From the NCBI GenBank assembly GCA_016780605.1, contig JADHLS010000104.1:1-10615 (forward strand): a stretch of DNA of 10,615 nucleotides, given 5' to 3'. Shown here in pieces: positions 6,458-10,615 of this stretch. The stretch comes from Reyranella sp. GTDB lineage: Bacteria; Pseudomonadota; Alphaproteobacteria; Reyranellales; Reyranellaceae. Both the position numbers and the translations under genes were made by a program. The notes beneath the pieces are model-generated. The model had not been told where the DNA came from. It did not search any database and was given only the letters and a program-made list of their open reading frames with translations. Positions within the stretch are counted from its first letter, which is position 1. Every line of letters starts with the position of its first letter.

Positions 6458-6471
6458 ACGGAGATCGTCAT
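6458..6471. promoter_or_regulatory. Third, weaker operator-like half site overlapping the dehydrogenase ribosome site and start
   Basis: ACGGAGATCGTCAT matches the palindrome at 11 of 14 positions; its right half GATCGTCAT is intact while the left half is replaced by the GGAG ribosome site. It begins 21 bp after O2. It may be a low-affinity site or a remnant kept only by coincidence with the start codon. Confidence 0.3.
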
Positions 6472-7249
6472 GAAAGACCGTACCGCCCTGGTGACCGGCG
6501 CCTCTTCCGGCATCGGCGCCGTCTATGCCGACCGGCTGGCCCGCCGCGGCCACGACCTCGTGCTGGTGGCGCGCGACAAGGCCAAGCTCGAGGCGTTGGC
6601 CGCGCGCGTGGAGAGCGAGCACGGCATTGCGGCTGAAGTGCTGCCGGCCGATCTCACCAACGCGGCCGACCGCGGCAAGGTCGAGGCGCGGCTCAAGGAA
6701 GACAGCCGCATCGGCGTGCTCATCAACAATGCCGGCACGACCGTGCCGGGCGGCTTCGGCGATGCCGACCTCGAGGCCTGGGAGAAGCTGATCAATCTCA
6801 ACGTCACCGCGGTGACGCGGCTCGCCGCCGCCGTGGCGCCGCGCTTCGCGGCAGAGGGGGCGGGCGCCATCGTCAACGTGGCGTCGGTGCTGGCGCTGGC
6901 GCCGGAGATCTTTCCCGGCATCTATCCCGCGACCAAGTCCTACGTGCTGACGCTCTCGCAGTCCTTGCAGGGCGAGCTCGGGCCGCGCGGCGTCTATGTC
7001 CAGGCCGTGCTGCCCGGCGCCACGCGCACCGAGATCTGGACGCATGCCGGCCGCGACGTGAACACCATCCCCGGCCTGATGGAGGTGGGCGAGCTGGTCG
7101 ACGCCGCTCTGGTGGGCTTCGACCGTCGCGAGCCCATCACCATCCCGCCGCTGCCCGACGCGGCGCAGTGGGAGGCTTTCTCGGGCGCGCGCCTCGCGAT
7201 GCTGCCGAACTTCCGCCAATCCCACGCGGCGGCTCGCTATCGCGCGTAG
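6470..7249 (+). CDS. Short-chain dehydrogenase/reductase (SDR), TetR-controlled
   Basis: The 259-residue protein is a classical SDR, a soluble Rossmann-fold NAD(P)-dependent oxidoreductase. Visible motifs are the cofactor loop TGASSGIG (9-16), NNAG (86-89), catalytic Ser139 (NVASVLAL), and the YxxxK pair Tyr152/Lys156 (YPATK). The basic residue Arg35 after the second strand (LVARD) favours NADP(H). GGAG at 6460-6463 with a 6-nt spacer fixes the ATG at 6470; earlier in-frame ATGs lie over the operator sites. It is divergent from a TetR repressor with operator-like palindromes between them, so it is probably induced when that repressor meets its ligand, plausibly an aldehyde, ketone or quinone related to the SDR substrate. 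The true substrate cannot be read from sequence. It ends one base before the composite palindromic repeat. Confidence 0.93.
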   Translation: MKDRTALVTGASSGIGAVYADRLARRGHDLVLVARDKAKLEALAARVESEHGIAAEVLPADLTNAADRGKVEARLKEDSRIGVLINNAGTTVPGGFGDADLEAWEKLINLNVTAVTRLAAAVAPRFAAEGAGAIVNVASVLALAPEIFPGIYPATKSYVLTLSQSLQGELGPRGVYVQAVLPGATRTEIWTHAGRDVNTIPGLMEVGELVDAALVGFDRREPITIPPLPDAAQWEAFSGARLAMLPNFRQSHAAARYRA

Positions 7250-7376
7250 TCTTGCCGGACCGCGGGCCTCCAGGCCCGCTCAGATTCACGAGCGAGCCGG
7301 AGGCTCGCGGTCCGGAAGACCATGAGCGGGTGCGTCGCGGTTTACCGCGACGTTGGAGGCCCGCGGTCCGGCAAGA
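7250..7376. repeat. 127-bp composite palindromic (REP/REPIN-like) element between convergent genes
   Basis: The ends, 7250-7272 and 7354-7376, are perfect 23-bp inverted repeats (core CCGGACCGCGGGCCTCC). Inside are a second inverted pair, CCCGCTCA at 7275-7282 with TGAGCGGG at 7323-7330, and three local hairpins at 7262-7279, 7292-7308 and 7334-7351. The core motif occurs three times: once forward at 7251, inverted at 7291-7318, and inverted at the right end. It fills nearly the whole space between the stops of the plus-strand dehydrogenase and the minus-strand Nudix gene, so it may also work as a bidirectional terminator. No transposase gene is inside; such elements are usually moved in trans. 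Confidence 0.75.
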
Positions 7377-7380
7377 GAAC

Positions 7381-7992
7381 TTAAAGACCCAGCACAAGCA
7401 GCCGCGGATCGCGCGTCTGCCTGGCGAAGACCCTGAGCTGCCACAGCGCGGCGAGGTGCAGGCCGGGGATCTCCAAGGTGCCGCGGGCGAGGTCGGCCAG
7501 GAATTTGTCCCAGGGCATGAGATGGGTGCTGATCACCTCACCGGCATCCAGCTCGGGCTCGCCGACCTTACGGGCATCGAGCGCCAGAAAGGCGTGCACG
7601 CGGTTGTTCTGGCGGGCGGTGTTGGCGGTCGACGAGCCGAGCGCATGCCACTCCTCGGCGGCATAGCCGGTCTCCTCGCGCAGCTCGCGCTTGGTCGCGT
7701 CGAGCACGCTCTCGCCTTCATGGTCGGGCGTGCCGCACGGCAACTCGAAGGAGTTGCGCTCGATGCCGTGGCGATACTCCTCGATCAGCACCACCTCGCG
7801 TTCCGGCGTGAGCGCGATGACGCACACCCATTCGGGGAACTCGATCGTGTGGTATGGGGACAGGATGGTGCCGTTGGGCACGCGCACCGTGTCGCTGCGC
7901 ACGGCCAGCCAGCGGTCGCGATAGGAGTATTTCGACTCGAGCACCTGCCACGGCGCGACGGCCGCCGGCGGCTTCCTGGGACCTCCCGACAT
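7381..7992 (-). CDS. Nudix hydrolase, ADP-ribose pyrophosphatase-like
   Basis: The 203-residue cytoplasmic protein contains a Nudix box at 87-110 (G...E...RELREETGY), the metal-binding and catalytic motif that cleaves nucleoside diphosphates linked to another group. The preceding LIEEYRHGIERNSFELPCG resembles the strand-loop of ADP-ribose pyrophosphatases (YR...ELPAG). The spacing between the first Gly (87) and first Glu (94) is six residues instead of the usual five, a one-residue loop insertion. The ATG at 7992-7990 overlaps the last base of the upstream SDR stop (TGATG), and no strong ribosome site of its own is seen, so translation is probably coupled. Its stop is 5 bp from the palindromic element. 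ADP-ribose or NADH-type substrates are likely; the exact one is not shown. Confidence 0.88.
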   Translation of the reverse strand: MSGGPRKPPAAVAPWQVLESKYSYRDRWLAVRSDTVRVPNGTILSPYHTIEFPEWVCVIALTPEREVVLIEEYRHGIERNSFELPCGTPDHEGESVLDATKRELREETGYAAEEWHALGSSTANTARQNNRVHAFLALDARKVGEPELDAGEVISTHLMPWDKFLADLARGTLEIPGLHLAALWQLRVFARQTRDPRLLVLGL

Positions 7993-8750
7993 CAGACGGC
8001 GGTCCAGCCGCCGTCGACCACGATCTCGGCGCCCGTGACGTAGGAGGATTCGTCTGACGCCAGGAACAGGATGGCGTAGGCCACCTCGTCGACCTCGCCG
8101 GCGCGGCCCATCGGCACGCCCTTCAGCGTCTTGGCCCGCGTCTCGGGATCGGCGGTGCGGCCCGAGGTGCGCATGGGCGGCATCAGGCCGGGATGGACCG
8201 AGTTCACCCGGATGCGGTCGCGGCCGTGCTGCGCGGCCGCCGCCTTGGTGATCAGCCGCACGGCACCCTTCGACGCGTTGTAGCCGACATGAATATAGCC
8301 CTGGCCGACGATGCCCGAGATCGACGACAGGTTGATCACCGATCCGCCGTTGCCCGCCTTCTTCATGGCGGCGATGCCGTACTTCATGCCGAGGAACACG
8401 CCGGTGGCGTTGATGCCCATCAGCCGGTTCCAGGCCGCCGTGTCATAGAGGTCCTGCTCGGCCGAGCCCGAGATGCCGGCATTGTTCACCAGCACATTCA
8501 GCCCGCCATGGGCCGACACCGTCTTGTCTACCACCGCCTTCCATTGTGCCTCGTCGGTGACGTCGAGGTGCATGTAGGTCGCGGTACCGCCCGCCTTCTT
8601 GATGTCTGCGACGACTGCTTCGCCTTCCTTGTCCAGAAGGTCGGCCACGACCACGGCCTTGGCGCCTTCGCGCGCGAACAGCCGGGCGGTCGCGGCGCCC
8701 ATGCCGCCTGCCGCACCGCTCACCAGCGCCACCTTGTCCTTCATCCGCAT
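7992..8750 (-). CDS. Short-chain dehydrogenase/reductase, NAD(H)-type
   Basis: The 252-residue protein is a classical SDR. It shows the glycine-rich loop SGAAGGMG (11-18, Ser replacing the usual Thr), Asp37 at the end of the second strand favouring NAD(H), NNAG (89-92), Asn114, catalytic Ser143, and Tyr157/Lys161 (YNASK), followed by PG and a C terminus EIVVDGGWTAV typical of hydroxysteroid, cyclic-alcohol and glucose dehydrogenase-like members. The ATG at 8750-8748 follows a purine-rich GGAGGAAGGAG stretch with about 8 nt spacing; a second ATG at 8744 is possible but worse placed. It overlaps the Nudix gene by one base, making a two-gene unit. It is not closely similar to the other SDR in the window. 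Substrate unknown. Confidence 0.93.
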   Translation of the reverse strand: MRMKDKVALVSGAAGGMGAATARLFAREGAKAVVVADLLDKEGEAVVADIKKAGGTATYMHLDVTDEAQWKAVVDKTVSAHGGLNVLVNNAGISGSAEQDLYDTAAWNRLMGINATGVFLGMKYGIAAMKKAGNGGSVINLSSISGIVGQGYIHVGYNASKGAVRLITKAAAAQHGRDRIRVNSVHPGLMPPMRTSGRTADPETRAKTLKGVPMGRAGEVDEVAYAILFLASDESSYVTGAEIVVDGGWTAV

Positions 8751-8923
8751 GGTCTATGCTCCTTCCTCCTGCAAGCTTCAGTCGGCGATGGTCTTACGCC
8801 GTGCCTGTCAGACGAACCGCTGTGCCCACAAAAGCAGCGCGCCGCCAGTCGATCCCGCAAATTCCTGCCAATACAGGGCACAGCCAAGCCAAGTTTCCTT
8901 CGTCGCGGCCCGGACGCCCGTCG

Positions 8924-8952
8924 TTGACGGAGCCTTTGCGGCCTGTTCTGAT
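8924..8952 (+). promoter_or_regulatory. Possible sigma-70 promoter of the substrate-binding protein gene
   Basis: TTGACG (8924-8929) and TCTGAT (8947-8952) are 17 bp apart in the 275-bp space between the divergent SDR gene and the ABC substrate-binding gene. The -35 matches well and the -10 at four of six positions. The leader to the ATG at 9026 would be about 65 nt. The rest of this intergenic stretch (8751-9025) shows no small gene, strong hairpin or riboswitch that I can recognise. Confidence 0.35.
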
Positions 8953-9025
8953 CGAGACTTGCACGCATCTTGCAGGATAGCGAGAGCGTCGAAAAAAATG
9001 GCTTGAGGGGTGTTGGGAGGCAGTC

Positions 9026-10615
9026 ATGAATGAGCGCGAATTGCGCCGCCTGATCGGCGCAGTGAAACACGGCAAGCTGTCGCGACGCGGCTTCGTGCAA
9101 CGGATGGCGGCCGTCGGTCTGACGGCGCCGATGGCGACACAGCTTCTGGCCTTCTCCGGCGTGGCCATGGCCCAGCCGAAGGCGCCGGTATACAAGCCGA
9201 CCAAACGCGGCGGCGGTGGTCTCTTGAAGGTCCTGTGGTGGCAAGGCGCCACCCTGCTCAATCCGCATTTCGCCGTCGGCACCAAGGACCAGGACGGCTC
9301 GCGCTTCTTCTATGAGCCGCTGGCCGGCTGGGACTCCGATGGCAACCTGCAGCCGGTTCTCGCCGCCTCGATCCCCGGCCGCGAGGACGGAACGCTGGCT
9401 GCCGATGGCAAATCGGTGACCTGGAAGCTGAAGCAGGGCGTCACTTGGCACGACGGCAAGCCGTTCACCGCCGACGACGTCGTCTTCAATTGGGAGTACG
9501 CCGCCAACCCGGCGACTGCCGCCACGACCAGCGCCGTCTACAAGGACGTCAAGGTCGAGAAGATCGACAGCCACACCGTCAAGGTCCTGTTCGACAAGCC
9601 GACGCCGTTCTGGGCGCTGGCTTTCGTCGGCGCGCAGGGCATGATCATTCCCAAGCACCTGTTCGCCGACTTTGTCGGCGACAAGTCGCGTGATGCGCCG
9701 ACCAACCTCAAGCCGATCGGCACCGGTCCCTACAAGTTCAAGGATTTCAAGCCGGGCGACATGGTGTCGGGCGACCTGAACCCCAACTACCACATGGAGA
9801 ACCGGCCCTATTTCGATGCCTTCGAGATGAAGGGCGGCGGCGATGCGGTCTCGGCCGCACGCGCGGTGCTGCAGACCGGCGAGTTCGACTTCGCCTGGAA
9901 CATGCAGGTCGAAGACGAGATCCTCCAGCGCCTCGAGAAGGGCGGCAAGGGCACGGTCTCGATCTCGCCGGGCGGCAATATCGAGCACATCCAGCTCAAC
10001 ACCACCGATCCGTGGACCGAGGTCGACGGCGAGCGCTCCAGCCTCAAGACCAAGCATCCAACGCTGTCGGATCCGGCGGTGCGCCAGGCGCTCAGCCTGC
10101 TGGTCGACAAGGCTTCGGTCGAGAAGTTCATCTATGGCCGCACCGGCAGCGCCACGGCCAACTTCGTCAACAACCCGGAGAAGTTCCGGTCCAAGGACAC
10201 CAAGTTCGAGTTCAATGTCGACAAGGCCAACGCCATCCTCGACAAGGCCGGCTGGGCGAAGGGTCCCGACGGCATCCGCGCCAAGGACGGCAAGAAGCTG
10301 AAGTTCGTCTACCAGACCTCGATCAACCAGCCGCGCCAGAAGACCCAGGCGATCGTCAAGCAGGCCTGCCAGAAGGCCGGCATCGACATCGAGGTCAAGG
10401 CGGTGACGGCGTCGGTGTTCTTCTCGTCGGATGTCGCCAACCCCGATACCTACACCAAGTTCTACTGCGACCTGCAGATGTACACGACGACCATGACGCA
10501 GCCCGATCCCGAGCTGTTCATGAAGCAGTTCCTGACCGACGAGGCGGCGACCCGCGAGAACAAGTGGCAGGGCCGCAACATCACGCGCTGGCGCAACAAG
10601 GACTACGACACGATC
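9026..10615 (+). CDS. Tat-exported ABC transporter substrate-binding protein, family 5 (peptide/nickel/opine type), partial
   Basis: 530 codons are visible and the reading frame is open to the window edge, so the C terminus is missing, perhaps by several tens of residues judging from the usual family length. The N terminus has a twin-arginine signal (LSRRGFVQRMAAVG, residues 18-31) ending near AMA (47-49), so the protein is probably exported folded to the periplasm. The mature part has family 5 (SBP_bac_5) hallmarks: an early YEPLAGWDSDGNLQPVLA segment, WHDGKPFTADDVVFNWEY, IGTGPYKFKDF, and LSDPAVRQALSLLVDK. These proteins capture oligopeptides, opines, glycosides or metal complexes for an ABC importer. 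GGGAGG lies 5 nt before the ATG at 9026. Permease and ATPase genes would be expected to the right. The ligand cannot be told from this sequence. Confidence 0.95.
   Translation, partial: MNERELRRLIGAVKHGKLSRRGFVQRMAAVGLTAPMATQLLAFSGVAMAQPKAPVYKPTKRGGGGLLKVLWWQGATLLNPHFAVGTKDQDGSRFFYEPLAGWDSDGNLQPVLAASIPGREDGTLAADGKSVTWKLKQGVTWHDGKPFTADDVVFNWEYAANPATAATTSAVYKDVKVEKIDSHTVKVLFDKPTPFWALAFVGAQGMIIPKHLFADFVGDKSRDAPTNLKPIGTGPYKFKDFKPGDMVSGDLNPNYHMENRPYFDAFEMKGGGDAVSAARAVLQTGEFDFAWNMQVEDEILQRLEKGGKGTVSISPGGNIEHIQLNTTDPWTEVDGERSSLKTKHPTLSDPAVRQALSLLVDKASVEKFIYGRTGSATANFVNNPEKFRSKDTKFEFNVDKANAILDKAGWAKGPDGIRAKDGKKLKFVYQTSINQPRQKTQAIVKQACQKAGIDIEVKAVTASVFFSSDVANPDTYTKFYCDLQMYTTTMTQPDPELFMKQFLTDEAATRENKWQGRNITRWRNKDYDTI

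Noticed and set aside
7250..7376. CRISPR array or insertion-sequence end
   Set aside because: The repeats are inverted rather than regularly spaced direct repeats, there is no cas gene, and no transposase or target duplication is visible.
8751..9025. Small gene, riboswitch or non-coding RNA between the divergent SDR and substrate-binding genes
   Set aside because: I found no open frame with a ribosome site and family motif, and no extended stem structure; only a possible promoter is supportable.
8741..10057. Minus-strand open frame of 438 codons opposite the substrate-binding protein
   Set aside because: The plus strand shows a Tat signal and family 5 binding-protein motifs with a good ribosome site; the antisense product looks compositionally random.

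Overview
The window is GC-rich, densely packed DNA with the features of an alphaproteobacterial chromosome: Tat-exported family 5 solute-binding protein, PCu(A)C copper chaperone, TonB-dependent receptor, short palindromic repeats between genes. A Reyranella/Bradyrhizobium-like organism is my guess from style alone; no marker gene fixes the genus. I see no rRNA, tRNA, CRISPR array, insertion sequence or phage gene, and no gene-free stretch above about 275 bp.

Layout. (1) Positions 1-5770 hold a tightly coupled minus-strand run, read from right to left: a small Cys/His-containing DUF2946-like exported protein (5770-5378), a TonB-dependent receptor (5316-3121), a periplasmic BNR/sialidase-fold protein with Cys-rich motifs (3121-1940), a TlpA-type thioredoxin-like protein with CGPC (1943-1452), a PCu(A)C-type copper chaperone (1443-970), an unknown polytopic membrane protein (962-414) and the start of an ExbB/TolQ proton-channel subunit (421 to beyond the left edge). 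The last six genes overlap or lie within 8 bp of each other. My reading is a dedicated TonB-energised outer-membrane importer plus a periplasmic handling chain, most likely for copper or a copper complex. The copper link rests on the PCu(A)C protein, the thiol-redox protein and the Cys/His motifs; the substrate of the receptor is inferred.

(2) Positions 5819-7249 hold a divergent pair: a TetR-family repressor (minus) and a short-chain dehydrogenase (plus). Between them are a perfect 14-bp palindrome inside the predicted tetR promoter and two degenerate copies nearer the dehydrogenase start, a classic self-regulated repressor/target arrangement.

(3) Positions 7250-7376 hold a 127-bp composite palindromic element between convergent genes, with 23-bp perfect inverted ends and several internal hairpins. 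Two internal repeats differ by a compensatory base pair. It looks like a REP/REPIN-type element that may also end transcription from both sides.

(4) Positions 7381-8750 hold a minus-strand two-gene unit: a second, NAD-type short-chain dehydrogenase followed with a 1-nt overlap by a Nudix hydrolase.

(5) From 9026 to the right edge runs a Tat-exported family 5 (peptide/nickel/opine type) ABC-transporter substrate-binding protein, cut off by the window end.
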